A stretch of DNA of 64,000 bases from Neodiprion pinetum (Eukaryota; Arthropoda; Insecta; Hymenoptera; Diprionidae). The notes under the pieces were generated by a model that did no database searches, was not told the origin of the DNA, and worked only from the letters and a program-made list of their open reading frames with translations. Positions 22,697 through 34,559 of the stretch are shown piece after piece; within the stretch, counting starts at the first letter, position 1, and every line of letters begins with the position of its first letter. Location of the stretch: NCBI RefSeq assembly GCF_021155775.2, contig NC_060236.1, forward strand, positions 14,365,290-14,429,289, written 5' to 3'. The position numbers and the translations under genes were made by a program.

Positions 22697-23790
22697 ATGA
22701 AAGCTATCGCAAACGGATGGACTTCAAACCCTAAGACGGAAGTCATCGAATACTTCAGGAAACGTCAAGACAACCTCAGTACCGTCGACAACACATTGTT
22801 GATGGGAGATAGAGTAGTCATCCCAAAAACGATGCAACCTGAAATCCTAACGGCTCGACACAAAGGCCACCCAGGTATAAGAAAAATGAAGCAACTCGCC
22901 AGAGAATATGTTTATTGGCCTAAAATATTCGAAAACATCGAGCGACTTGTCCAACAATGCGATGCTTATGCTCTGACACGAAGAATGCCAATCAAGGTAC
23001 CACTCAGCCTTTGGCCGGAAGCCACACGTCCATTGGAGCGGTTATACGTAGATATTGGTTACCCTCCAAACAGCCAGTATCTATACATTTTCGTGGACGT
23101 GTACTCCAAGTTCCTGGAGGTGGCAATAGCCTCGTCAATAACAGCAACACACACAGGAGAACTGTGTCACGAAGTCTTCTCAAGATATGGACCCCCAGAA
23201 ATGCTCGTCAGTGATCACGGATCTCAATTTACTTCCTGACTTTTCGCGAATCTCGGCGAAAACCACCAGATCACCCACCTAATATCACCGGTAAACCACC
23301 CGCAATCAAACGGACAAGCCGAACGCGTCGTTGATACTGTAAAAACAGCCATCGCCAAAGATGCGACCAACTGGAAGAAAACTCTCTTCGGCTTCCTCCA
23401 CAGCTACCGTTACACGCCATGTGCGGCAGCTCTAGGTGGTAAGTCACCAGCGGAACTCTTTTTCGGACAACAAATGAATACACCGTTCTCCAAGCTGTTC
23501 CCGAAACCGAAGGAAGAGAAAAGCGGGCCAAACGACTTCGAAGGAAAAAAAACAAACATGAAAAACAGTTTAACCGACATCATGGCGCATGATCATGTGA
23601 ACTCGCAATCGGCGACCGCGTCGTAGTCCTTACCCAGTTCAAAAAACGGAAAGAAGGGAATGTCTCCAGAATCATTTCCAACGTACGTTACGCCATCCTT
23701 TTGGACAACGGCAAAGAAGTCGAGTGACATATTAACCACATCTGGAAAGGTGGTTCCAACGCCTCGAACCCTGACCAAGATGTGGAGGAT
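22697..23790 (+). pseudogene. pol: Gypsy element integrase (decayed)
   Basis: The open part is 22697-23239. The HHCC zinc region has HKGHPG but the last Cys has become Tyr (QQCDAYALTRR where CxxC is expected). The DDE core shows YVDIGYP (first Asp) and VSDHGSQF (second Asp). TGA at 23237-23239 and further stops precede NGQAERVV, which holds the Glu. The C-terminal region ends around 23.79 kb where the minus-strand LINE begins. Inactive. Confidence 0.75.
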
Positions 23791-23817
23791 GATTGGACCC
23801 TAACCGAGTCCAACGAT

Positions 23818-24340
23818 ATCCCTGCCTTACCCCCCTCACCGTCCAGAACGCCACTGCTACCTTTCCCCCGCTCCTCACCCGACTCTTTGTTTCCTTGTAA
23901 ATTTCCGCTATCCTTACCCTTAGCCCTTCCCTCATCCTTCTCCTTTCCATAGTCTCCCATAGCACCTTCCTGTCCACCAAATCGAACGCCGCTTTTAAGT
24001 CCACAAAGAACGCCACCATCTTTCCGTTATCCCTTCCCACCTGTCTATTGATTGAATAATTAAGTACATATACATTGTCAATTGTACCCATGCCTTTTCT
24101 GAATCCCGTTTGATTTTGCGGTATCAAGCCCTTCTCCTCTACCTCTCTTTCTAACCTATCCGCTAATGCCATCGCATACACCTTATATAGAGTTGGCATT
24201 AACGTCACCCCCTTATACTCTTCTACCCTTTTCCCCTCCCCCTTCTTTACTATCGGCGCTATCAATCCCTCTCTCCAATCCTCTGGCCAGCCCTCCCCCA
24301 CCCAAACTCTGTTACATGTTTTCCATATCCACTGCTCCAT
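23818..24340 (-). pseudogene. LINE reverse transcriptase, N-terminal part
   Basis: It begins with GLIAPIVKKGEG and YKGVTLMPTLYKVYAMALADR, then LIPQNQTGFRKGMGTIDNVY, FFVDLKAAFDLVDR (motif A Asp) and VRGVRQG, where homology stops. Motifs B and C (the catalytic DD) are absent. The remaining codons of the open frame are antisense gypsy sequence. Confidence 0.75.
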
Positions 24341-24368
24341 TTCTTCCCCCCCATACCTCCATACTTCG

Positions 24369-25720
24369 CTAACTATTCCATCCCCCCCCTAGTGCCTTTC
24401 CATCCCTCAGCTTTCCTATCACCTTTTTAATCTCTTCCCTCTGCAGCTCCCCTTCCCCGTCGCCCTTCCTATTTGCCGTCCCCCCGCCTCCTGTTACCTT
24501 GCTTTCCACTCCGCCTAATAATCCTATGAAATACTCCCCCCTCTCCCGATCGCCTATGTCCTCATTCACCCTCTTCCACTTCTTTCTTTCCCTGTTAACT
24601 ATCTCCCATACCTTACTTTCTGTCCTCGCTTCCGCTGCTTCTTTTATGAATCCCGCATTTTCTTTCTTTTTCCTCTCCTCGCATAGCCTATTATATTCCC
24701 TTCTTTCCTTTCTATACGCGTCCCCTTCCCCCTCCCCCTTTCTCCAGTTCCTTCGACTCTGCCTAAATTCGGCTTTTTTTCGCCTACATTCCTCATCCCA
24801 CCAACCCTTTTTCACTTTACTCCCCCTCCCTCCTACATCTGAAGCTCGTCTAAACTCCCTTATTCTTTTCTTTATCTCTTTGCCGACATCCGCTTCTCCT
24901 ACCCCCTTCCATTTGACCTCTGTTCTAAACCTCCTCCTACCCTCCTCTGTCCAGTCTCCTACACTAGCTCCCCCTACTCTTTTTCCCTTTCTTGTCCTAG
25001 TCACGGCCCCCCTCATCCAGACAATTACCGGGTGATGGTCCGAGTCAACCCTATCCCCAATCTCCATCCCTTTGACCCTATCCCTAACCTCGCTGTCTCC
25101 TATAGCGTAGTCTATCACCGTCACCCCCGCCCCTCCTACATCCGGAAATTCTCCCTCCTTATAACCCTATATGTTCCCGTTCATTATTGCCCATCCTGTC
25201 TCTTCCAAAAATTGCAACAGCTGCTACCTTCCGAGTTTATTTTCCTGTCCTTTGATTTCCTACTCCTACTCTCCTCCTCTCCTTCCCCCCAACATCCTCC
25301 CCCCTCTTGCCCTAGCCTGGCATTGAAATCACCCCCCACTAGCACTTTTCTTTCTCCCTCGACCTCTTCTGCCCGCTCCTTCAATTCCCCTATCTTCTCT
25401 TTTAGATCCCTATCCACGTATATTCCTCTTACTATCCATTTTTTTCCCCCTACACTTATTTTCCTTATTATCATCCCCTCTTTTACCTCTTTCCTTCCTC
25501 CCTTCCCACTTACTATCTCCTTTCTTACCCCTGACAGCATTTCGCCTATTGCTCTTCCCTTCCTATTTCTTCTCATCGCATACTGCACTTCCCATTTATA
25601 CCCTGCTGGCAACTTATTCCTAATCCTTTCCCACCCCTTCTTTTCTATCCATATCTCCATTAAAAATATTACATCCCACTCCCTTAGACCCCTCCAAAAA
25701 TCTTCATCCTTTCTCGCCAG
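24369..25720 (-). pseudogene. LINE AP-endonuclease domain
   Basis: The translation shows EIWIEKKGWERIRNKLP, VLVGGDFNARLGQEGG (the GDFNA active-site motif) and, after a frame break near 25150, VIDYAIGDSEV and DRVDSDHHPVIVWM (the SDH catalytic motif). A Lys/Arg/Glu-rich linker towards the RT follows. This nuclease would nick target DNA for target-primed reverse transcription. It is broken by stop codons. Confidence 0.7.
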
Positions 25721-27049
25721 CCCCGCCGCATTCCAGAAAACTACTTTCCACCCCTCTCTTTTCGTCTCGCCTACTCACTCTCTCTCCTCTTTCTCTCCCG
25801 CCCCCCGTGCCTCTGCCCCTTCCCACTACCCATTCCCGAAACTGCCTTCCCCTACGTACCCCGGCCTGTGCTTCTCTACCTCCCTCTTGTCTTTTCTCGC
25901 TTGCTGTCCTTTCCCTATCGCCTTCCCCTACTTTTCCCCTCCCCTCCCTTTGCCTCTCTTCCCTCTCTCTCCCTGCACCGTCCCCAAGCACCTCTCCTAT
26001 CTCATCCCACTTCCACATTTTCCCTTCCATCCAGATCTTTGCATACCCTATTCTTACTCTGTTTCCCCTTCTCTCCTCGATAGCTGCTATCTCGCTCAAC
26101 TTCCATTTCATTCTCCTCTCTGCCCAGGTGAGATCCTCCTCTATTTTCTCCTCCCTCCCTTTGAAGAGGCTTTTTCTTCATTTTCTGCCTCTTTTGCTTC
26201 CTCTTCCCTGGCCCTGCTATCCATATCCCCTTTTCTCCCCCTTTTTTCGCGCCTACCTCCCACATATCCTTAACCTCGACCTCTACCCCTATCACCTGCA
26301 TAATCTTTTTCAACCCTTACTTTTCCCTTTCCTTCTCTATTCTCGCTCCTCTCAATACTATATTTTCCCTTATTTCTTCCCTTTCTTTCCTCTCTATGGC
26401 CCACTCCATCTCTCCTAACTTATCTATTGTTACCTGCGCCACTTCCGCATTCCCCTGTCCCTGCCTCTCCCCCCCGCCTTCTGCACTCTTCTTTTCTAAT
26501 TCTGCCAGCCTCTTCTTCAACCTTTTCATCTCTCCCCCCTCTCCGCTCTGCCACCTCTTCTAATCTTTTACCTAGGTCCCTTATCGCTTCCTTTATCTCC
26601 CCTCTCCTACTTCCCACTGCTCTTCCCTTCTAGTCATTTCCCCTTTGATCTTTTCCATTTCTTCCCTGATCCCCCTTCCCTGCCCTTTGACCCCCTCTAG
26701 ACCTATCTTTAACTCTTCCCTAATCAGCCTTAGCATATCCCGTATACTCCCTCCCTCTGCCTTCTCTTCCTCACCTGTCGTGCCCTCCGGCGACCGGTGA
26801 ACTTCCCTGCTTTTCCCAAATACTCTTTCTCTTTCCTGTATCTGATCTGCATCCTTCTTCCCTTTTCCCTTCCTCCTCCCGCTTTCTCTTCCATAAGTCT
26901 AGCACCATCGTCGCCGATCCCAGGCCATGACTCCTGTCCCTCCCTAACGATGCTACTGCACCCGACCTACCTTTCTTTTTATCCTCCTCTACTCTGTTCG
27001 CCCCTTCTTTTTGGCCACCCGCGTTGCTCATACTCTTTCTCTCCGCCAC
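25704..27049 (-). pseudogene. LINE ORF1, Lys/Glu-rich coiled coil
   Basis: These frame-broken pieces encode long runs of Lys, Glu, Arg and Gly (for example LKKRLAELEKKSAEGGGE, then ENIVLRGARIEKE). The IVLRG-like segment resembles the start of the RNA-recognition part of LINE ORF1 proteins. Several frames are needed to cover it, so it is a pseudogene. Presumed role: RNA-binding chaperone of the LINE particle. Confidence 0.5.
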
Positions 27050-27330
27050 CGCTCCCTACCTTATCTACCTGCCGCCTATCTGTCTCTGCTTTATCCCCCT
27101 TCCTACTCCCTAGATGTCACCGCCTATTTTTGTGTTATCCTTCCCGTTGCCGTCCGCCGGCTCTCTCTGACTAACCTCAAAACTCTCCCCCTTTTTCCAC
27201 CTGTCCTTCCCTTCTACTCCTGCCTCCCTATTCCCTTCACCTGTCCGCCCGTCCTGGTCTTCCCCGTTCCTTCTCTGCCCTATTTCCCTTCCTCCTCACC
27301 TTTGCTATCCTGCTGAATTTTCGCCTTGCC

Positions 27331-27458
27331 ACTTACACTCTTTCTCACACCTGCCACCCACATCCAAACCGGAAACGGAAGTCCAATATACTTATTTTCA
27401 CCGTACTAATTAACCAATGATGAATACTACTCGTATATCACACTTCATATATGTTGTG
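27331..27458. other. Short unassigned spacer
   Basis: No recognised feature. It separates the LINE 5' side from the TSD (TGTG, 27455-27458) of repeat copy 2. Confidence 0.4.
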
Positions 27459-30137
27459 ACGTGGTATTTCGTACCCCGTCACTTTGTTTAATTATCGCAT
27501 TCCTCTAGGTGCAGATATCGCTAAAAATAACGAAAGCACGTCTGAGGCCAATACTCCAAAAATGAACGACTAATTATCTTCAAGTTGAATTCTCTTTACT
27601 AAGCTAATTGTATGCTATTTTCTAATTCTGTAATGCTCTACGAGAACCATCCGCGAGACCTTCGCGTCAAGATACCAGGACACTGCCTGACAGGGGTCAC
27701 GTATCAGCTCAACATCGACCACAACCGACTACAGACGAACGAATACCGCTGAAACCACTCCCGATGGATGCCTATCTAGTTGTCGAACAGGGTCGTGCGT
27801 GTTGCACAAACAGCACCTCCAACTATTTGAGACTTATCGGCCAGGAGCCGAACCACGAACGAATGCTTCTACCGCTCGGATGCATCGTTAGGCGGCGTAC
27901 AGGGCTGTGCGTCAAAAACACAACAAAGCCTCCCGTCGACGATACTTATCAGCCTGTAGCTGAACTGACCCTAACATCTACTAAGTTGTTGACTATCCAA
28001 TAGAAGACGGTTTTCTCTTCACGAATCGTCTTATCGAAGGACTGCGGCGTGGAAGAGGCTAATGATATGCTGACCACGTGGATCTGGTGGATCTAGTGTG
28101 GGGATCCGGGTTGAGGGCCATTACCACCAGATCGTTCCGGCATGAGGGCTTCGATGAGCGAGGGCCGGGATGCAGCGCCGACGAAATAGCTACAACGGGG
28201 AGTACCAGTAAAGCAAGGAGTGAGTTACAGTCGATCGCAAGTCCAAAGGACCGGTGACGTAATATTGCCGCACACCTCAATATCGCAACACATGAGCAGT
28301 ACGACCCCCCCCCCCCCCCCCCTCTCACCAACGATACCGCATAGCTGAAGGAAAACATCTCTAACCACCTTCCGACGTCCCGATACCTCGATACCTGTCG
28401 TCGAGGAAAAAGAAAAACAAGCGGCGAGAGATTATCGCCGCCTACTCGTGGACCAGGCCTACGCGACCTGCTGGTCCAATTAAAATACCGCAAATTTGAG
28501 GAAGAATCACGTGACAGCAGCTCGACGAAAATCAGGATCATCGCTCATCTCGTCACTCTACGTTCAGTTTTCGTATCATACCGACGTGCTATCGTAATCT
28601 TCTGTGCCTTATCGCTACCTTATCGCATTCTCTCGCACCTGTTATATCTTCTTTTACGTAAGTGAGGTTCCTTTTCTATTTTGTGAAGCCACGAGATTAC
28701 TTGCAATATATCGTACCTTTACCTTTATCTCTTTCTCTCTTTACCTTGCAGTTGGTCTGTTTGAGCCAATTCGGCTCGTATCTTTTCTCTTTATCTTGCA
28801 GTTGGTCTGCTTGAGCCACCTGGGCTCGTACCTTATTCTCTCTTATCTCTTATCTTGTCCCTTTCGCTGTCTTATTGCAAGTAACTTCGCGACTGGTTGA
28901 CTATTACTTACGCATTGTAGTGACTATTGCTTATTTTATTATCTCTCTCTTCTGGAATATTTGACTGTCTAATATCGCTGTCTAGCAGCGCGTTCCGTTG
29001 AAGGATCAATTTTTATCTTAGCTATTGAGCATTGCTATTTTGTTATATTTTCTCTGATTAGTTATATCTGTCTCTTTACCTATTACCGTTGATTATCGTA
29101 TCTTAGTGAGTGTACCGCGGGAGCCATCTTACATCGCTGCGCGGTCCCGCTCGTCGTTCATTTGACATTGGAGTATTGTGCCGTATCGCATAACATCTTT
29201 TTCACTATTTTCTTCGCTAATATCGCTGATCGTAGTTGTCCGTAGTCTATTTGGTTTGCCGTACGTTGCATATTAATTATCTTGAATATTGTTTGTCTTA
29301 TCTTGAATTGCCTTTTATCGTACCGAATATTATCTCTCTTTCTCTCGCGCTTACCGCAAACTAGAGGCTACGTATTATCTGTTATTCTCCATATTTTATG
29401 CTAATTTTCTACTTGACCTGTCGCTTGAATTTACCTTGTAATTCATAATTCCCTGTCTGCCTATTTCTGATCATTCTGGTAATGTGATAACTATCACAAT
29501 TGTTGTATTTCGCATGTGTTTATAATCGCTTCTCATATTTTATGATTTATTTGCTTACCGCTTAATTTAAGTACAGTATATCTTTTTCTGTTCTGCCTAT
29601 TTATCATAAAACCGTGTTAATCATTACCGTCAGTATCGCGAGCTTGCGCATATTTCCCGCTTATTCGGAAAACGTTCCGTTATTTGTTAACTCTCTCGCT
29701 TAACCTTTCTCTGGCTGTGAATATTGTTAATTATCGCATTCATCATAATTGTATCTCAATCTCTTCAGCTATTTGTTTGTCATTAAACTTATCGCTTCTT
29801 GCTTAATATATTTGATATTATTCCTGCTTCACCTGTTTCTTATTTTATCTATTGGATTCGACTTCGCTCCTCTACCATTATCTTGTCTCTCTGAGCGAAC
29901 TGTGCAAAACCGTCGTAGAACCTGACCTTACCTTTATCTATTACCTTTACCTTTACCTTTGTCTTTTTCTCTAATTATCTATTTTTGACGCATGTGCGTC
30001 TGGCGCCCAACAATCGTATCTTTCTCCCTTAGTATCTCTCTCTCTATCTAATTATTCAGGTTAGTGACTGCGCCGTAGGGTAACCAATTATCGTTCTATC
30101 GTTTTACCCTCAACTGTATCAAAAATATTGGTTACAA
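27459..30137. repeat. 2.6-kb non-coding dispersed repeat, copy 2
   Basis: Same termini as copy 1 (ACGTGG...GGTTACAA) and flanked by TGTG on both sides (27455-27458 and 30138-30141), which looks like a 4-bp target-site duplication. It has a long C-run near 28305-28322 and a tandem duplication around 28750-28820 that is absent from copy 1. A primer-site-like TGGCGCCCAAC is at 30001-30011. No coding region is present. Confidence 0.8.
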
Positions 30138-30141
30138 TGTG

Positions 30142-31757
30142 CTTCTTAACCACCATCGGTTCCAACACCACGGAACCTTTGTCTATTGCTATTGGCAATC
30201 CTATATTATTTTTGCTCGTTATTTTTTTCTTTGTACCTTTCCGCAGTACCGTATTTCCATGTTAATTCAAATTCTGCGTATTATGCTTGATTTTATCGTA
30301 ATAAGGTGTATCTAGTGTATTTCTTTATTCTGCGAACTCTCCTCCGAATCTCTCCCTCTCTCTAATTTTTTATTTTCTCGAATGTTACATTGTTAGTTTT
30401 TTTTTGTACGATTTCTCGAAATTTCAAGTATTTTAAATCATTGATTCGCTCGTCTAAGCTACCGACTTTGTAAATCATTAACAAATGTTAATTTTTCATT
30501 GTGGCGAACATCCGCCACCAGCAAGCCGGCAGAGAATTTCTTACAATATTTGTTTTTCTTTATTTCTGTGTTTTTATAACTCTTGTCCTCTACAGTTAAC
30601 TTTCCATGCTTCGCCTCTCTAGCTGAGAGCCAAGGGTTCGATTGCACCGGGAATTTCCCTACATGTGACATTTATGGCGCGACGCAACCTTTTGGCCTTG
30701 ACTCGGGGGCGAGCCTGCACTTTTTCACATCTTTGACCAATCTTCGCCACGCTCATCGCGTATACATACTATTCACTAGCTTCGTATTTTTCCCTGCCTT
30801 TCACAGTTCTACTACGCCATCCTAATTTCTGTAACCCGATTTTTATCGTTATAAGCAATTTGTTAATCCCATATTACTGTAAACCATAATCTCTGGCGTC
30901 ATTCACTTACTAATCTCCTGACAGCACCACATTCACACTAGTTAGAATCTATGGTAAATTTGTCTTATTCTGCCGTGATTCTCTTTCGAGCTATCGTAAT
31001 TTTGTTTTCTATCGAATAAAATAAAGCTCTCGCTCTTGTTTCTCAACTATCACAATAATAGTTCACGTGCCGTCATTCTCTGCAACTCCCGACCCACGCT
31101 CATGTTATCTGTTAACTATTGTCTCTCATTTTGAAGCTACCGTTTAATTCTGTTCTATCGAAATTTCTGTGAACTATTATTGCTTACTTTGTTAACTACC
31201 GCTATTGTGCTATAGTAGTGTATATTCGCCGATTCTAATCCACAGATGGCGGCGCTCCCCCCCAGCTCCCCTCCAGCTCCCCCCTCGACTCTCGGCGCTC
31301 GCTCTCTCTCTCCCGCTTCCTCTCTCTTTCTATAGCTCTCTCTCTCTCCCTCTCTTGAGCTGTCAACTTGAGTGGTTGTGCTTACCTCAGGTGCAGGATT
31401 TTCCTATATTTTTTCGGACCTTTCGGTTCGGTTTTATTTTGTGTAGTAGTATCCCCTGAGTTTCGGTGTACCTCTCACTGTTCTGACTGTAATCTATTCC
31501 CTGTAACTGTGCTTTCGGTGTTTCATTTAATCGTTAAAAGTGAAATTTTATAACTGCCACTTTAAGTGACTTAATTCAGCTGTTAGCCGCTAGAGTGTGA
31601 TTGCGTGAGCTGGTTTTATGTGTGTTTATTAGCATATTACGTACAAGAACACATAGGTCAATCCTAATACTGTTGGTGATAGTGTTTACATTGTTTTTAC
31701 CTCAGCTGCTCTGATAATCTCCAGATTGCCTAAACATCTATTTACACTCACCTTACT
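30142..31757. other. Unassigned sequence and probable LINE 5' UTR
   Basis: 30.14-31.2 kb shows no gene. From about 31240 (agatggcggcgctccccc, then CT-rich sequence) to 31757 is probably the 5' UTR and internal promoter of the CR1-like LINE whose ORF1 starts at 31758. The 5' boundary is not marked by a visible TSD. Confidence 0.4.
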
Positions 31758-32862
31758 ATGACGCAACGTTGTGGTCTCTGCAGCGGCTTCGTGTCGGAAT
31801 CAGACATTGGCTGTCAGGGTGTCTGTGCGAGGTCATTTCACACAAGTTGTGTAAAAAAACACTTGAGACTGTCTTCTAAACCCGTACCTGAAGCATTTCA
31901 GTACATGTGTACTGCTTGCAGTCCTTCTTCTCCAGGTCAGGCTATGCGAGAGTCGGGTACCGCAGCTACCGCCGGTACTTCCGGGGTACGTAAAGGACTG
32001 GGTGAAGGTCGTGTTTTTGGGGGTCGGCCTGTCTCAATCACCTCACTGGCCAGTGAACTCCGTACTATTTTAGGGGCGATGGAAACTGTCCTCAAAGAAC
32101 TAGACAATTTCGAGGACATCAAAAAGAGGCTGGACTGCTGTGCGCAAAAGCTGGACAGTGTTGCATCAGTAACGCAGCAGCTGGTGTCTAAGGTTGACGA
32201 GCTGACGCGGTCTAATGCTGCTCTAGCTGCCCGCTGTCAAACCCCCTGAAGATCGCTCTGATGTGGTTGAGAACAGGCTGTCAGACCTGGCTGCATCGGT
32301 AGGATCGATTCAAGAGCCAGGCTCCTCCATCAATGCACTGAGAAGGTCTTGTCCGCTCACTTCTTCAAAGCTGGACCAACTGGAGAAGCAAAGTAAAGAC
32401 TTAGAGGTTTTTGTGACGGATCGTCCGGAGATTTCTGGCACTACTGTGCTAGGGATGGTCTCACGTCTTGCTGGTGCCCTGGGTGTTTCCTGTTCAGCTG
32501 GGGATATAGCTCGCGCCTATCTAATTCCTTCTAAGGGCGACAAACCGCGTCCACTCATAATTCGTTTCACTTCCTGTGTGATGAGGGATATGTGGCTGGA
32601 TAATTGGCGAGCTAAAAGTGGGCTACTAGCCAAGGATGTCGATGACTCTCTTCCTGCGGCTCGTGTCTTTGTCAACGAATCCCTGACATCCTCAGAGCGA
32701 CTGCTCCTAAACTCCGCACATAGCTATGCCTGTCAACACGGCTTTAAATATGTTTGGGCCAGGAGGGGTACAATATATCTTAAGAAGACCACCGGAGAGG
32801 TACCATTACGCATACGCACTCCTGCTGACCTGCCTACTGCTCAGCCCTCTGCGTCTCTGTGA
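31758..32862 (+). pseudogene. CR1-like LINE ORF1 (PHD finger and FP-type C-terminus)
   Basis: ATG 31758. The N-terminus is a Cys/His-rich PHD-like finger (CGLCSGFVSESDIGC...FHTSC...CTAC), followed by a coiled coil around residues 115-160. A frame change near 32250 leads to the second part (32263-32862), which ends with ARVFVNESLTSSERLLLNSA, a short spacer and YVWARRGTIYLKK, a pattern found in the C-terminal RNA-binding domain of CR1-like ORF1 proteins. TGA at 32860-32862 lies in the same frame as the ORF2 that follows. Confidence 0.7.
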
Positions 32863-32865
32863 CGT

Positions 32866-34382
32866 GTGCAACGGACATCGAGGTCGACGTCACCTGCTAC
32901 CCTAGCTGCTCGACCCAACGCACATCTTCGAGACTCGGACTGTTTGACGATCTGTCATGCGAATGTGCAATCGCTTGTTCCGCATTTCGATGAATTTCTC
33001 AGTTACTTTTTAGACAATTTCTACCATGTCATAGCAGTCTCTGAATCGTTCCTCCATGATCTTATTCCCGATGAACTTATTGGGATTCAAGATTACATCC
33101 TTTTTCGGAACGACAGATTAGGCAAGGGCGGAGGTGGGGTTGCGGTATATGTCCACAAAAGTTTAAATGCGCGGTTAATCTTATCCTCGCCTGATCTCTA
33201 CTGTCACAAGCCTGAGTATCTGATTATGGAGATTATCGTACCGAACGCCTCTAAACTTCTGTTTGCGGTCGTCTATAGACCTCTGAAAGTTGGTTTTTTA
33301 TCAGAGTTTGAGGATGCTTTTATGCAACTTGCGCAATCGTATAAGAATCTCGTTATTGTAGGAGATTTTAACGCCAACCTTAACTCTGACTCGTTTGACT
33401 CCCGTCAACTCTCAGGTATTTTTCATTGTATTGGCCTTCATGTTGTCCCGTTTCGGGCGACTCATCATACTGCGCACTTACATACCTGGTTAGACCTTTG
33501 TATTGTTGACGATATTGCTAAGGTTTTAGCTAATGGGGAATCTGGTACCCCTTTTCTTTCAGGCCATGAGCTTATTTATATCAAATACTCACTTAGGGTG
33601 CCTCAGTTGGCGACTAGATCAATCAGGTACCGAGATATCAAAAATATTGACCAGCAGTCCTTCAATCGTGACCTCCTTGGTCTTGATTGGTCTCCTATTT
33701 TCGATAGGTTTGTGAATATCGATGATAAAGTAGCCTTGTTTAATGAGCATGTGCTTAGTACTCTGGACACCCATGCCCCCTTCAAAACTTGTCGTTCTAA
33801 GCGTCAACCAGCTCCGTGGTTGTCTAAAGTTATCCGTGACCGTATCAAAGAACGGAACGTGTGTTTTAGGGCATTCAAAAAATCTGGTTTCGTGACTCTC
33901 CATGGCGAGTACAAGGCTGCTCGGAATTGAGTTCAGTTGGAAATTCGTGAAGCTAAATCGGGCTATTATGAAGATCTTTTTTCCGCCCTTACTACTCCTA
34001 AGTCTTTATGGCGAGAATTCAGGCATCTGGACCTCTGCAAGCAGCGTCAAGGTGTAGTCCATGCTGACTTCACGACCTCTCAACTTAATAGTCATTTTGC
34101 TAGGATTGCCAATTCTGCCTGCCATACTCGATCCCGAGTCCGCTTTCGACTCTGAGTGCTTTTACTTCAAACACATCACTCCTACTTATCTTGCACAATG
34201 TTTACTCTCCTCGAAAACTGAAGCCTGTGGTTGTAATGGGATTCCAGCAAGCTACTGACGTCTGGTTATGCAATCATTGCTCTCTTTTGTGCTGGAAATT
34301 TATAATTACTCGCTGACTTATTCTGTCTTTCCCCTTGAGTGGAAGAAAGCGTTAATTCAGCCCATCAATAAGATAAAAAATC
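32866..34382 (+). pseudogene. CR1-like LINE ORF2, endonuclease and partial RT
   Basis: It encodes an AP endonuclease: LTICHANVQSLVPHF, VIAVSESFLHD, GGGGVAVYVHKS, LVIVGDFNANL and a C-terminal SGHELIYIKY where SDHxxI is usual. It stops at TGA 33928-33930, then continues in frame with an RT linker (LEIREAKSGYYEDLF) and, after a frame change, with CGCNGIPASY and FPLEWKKALIQPINK, the very start of the RT. It then ends in (CA)n. No start ATG is visible; the frame is shared with ORF1 across one TGA. The RT palm and 3' end are missing. Confidence 0.7.
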
Positions 34383-34409
34383 ACACACTTACACACACAC
34401 ACACACACC
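34383..34409. repeat. (CA)n microsatellite, left of the R1-clade LINE
   Basis: Short (CA)n with one TT interruption. It abuts the 5' end of the R1-clade LINE, and the same repeat resumes after that LINE's A-tail at about 39412. Confidence 0.85.
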
Positions 34410-34559
34410 AGTGTGGAGTTTGCTGTGTTCTCCCATCTGGCGCCTTCCCATGTCGCGGATAGGGGAACGCTCACCACTTGTGGAGGGTATCGTGGAAATA
34501 AAATACACGAGGCGGACGAAAAACCAGCTAGGGGAAGGCACCCCGAATATAAACCAATT

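Larger units (their letters stand above)
23818..27330 (-). mobile_element. GA-rich LINE lacking its 3' end
   Basis: This is a non-LTR element of the I/R1-like type known from Hymenoptera, with a strongly purine-rich sense strand (the plus strand here reads C/T-rich). Order on the minus strand: ORF1 with a Lys/Glu-rich coiled coil (about 27050-25710), AP endonuclease, then reverse transcriptase that stops right after GVRQG, where gypsy sequence begins (about 23818). The RT palm, the C-terminus and the 3' UTR are missing, and no A-tail is seen. Confidence 0.7.

Noticed and set aside
25032..26273. A 413-codon plus-strand open frame rich in Pro, Ser, Leu and Phe
   Set aside because: It is antisense to the GA-rich LINE, and its composition follows from the pyrimidine-rich strand. 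No domain is seen.
15797..30137. The two 2.6-kb repeats as the LTRs of one giant element enclosing the gypsy gag-pol
   Set aside because: Copy 2 has its own TGTG duplication, no polypurine tract precedes it, termini are not TG...CA, and THAP exon 1 lies between the copies.
30636..30655. A tRNA B-box-like ggttcgattgc suggesting a tRNA or SINE
   Set aside because: It departs from the B-box consensus at the end, and no A box or cloverleaf could be placed around it.
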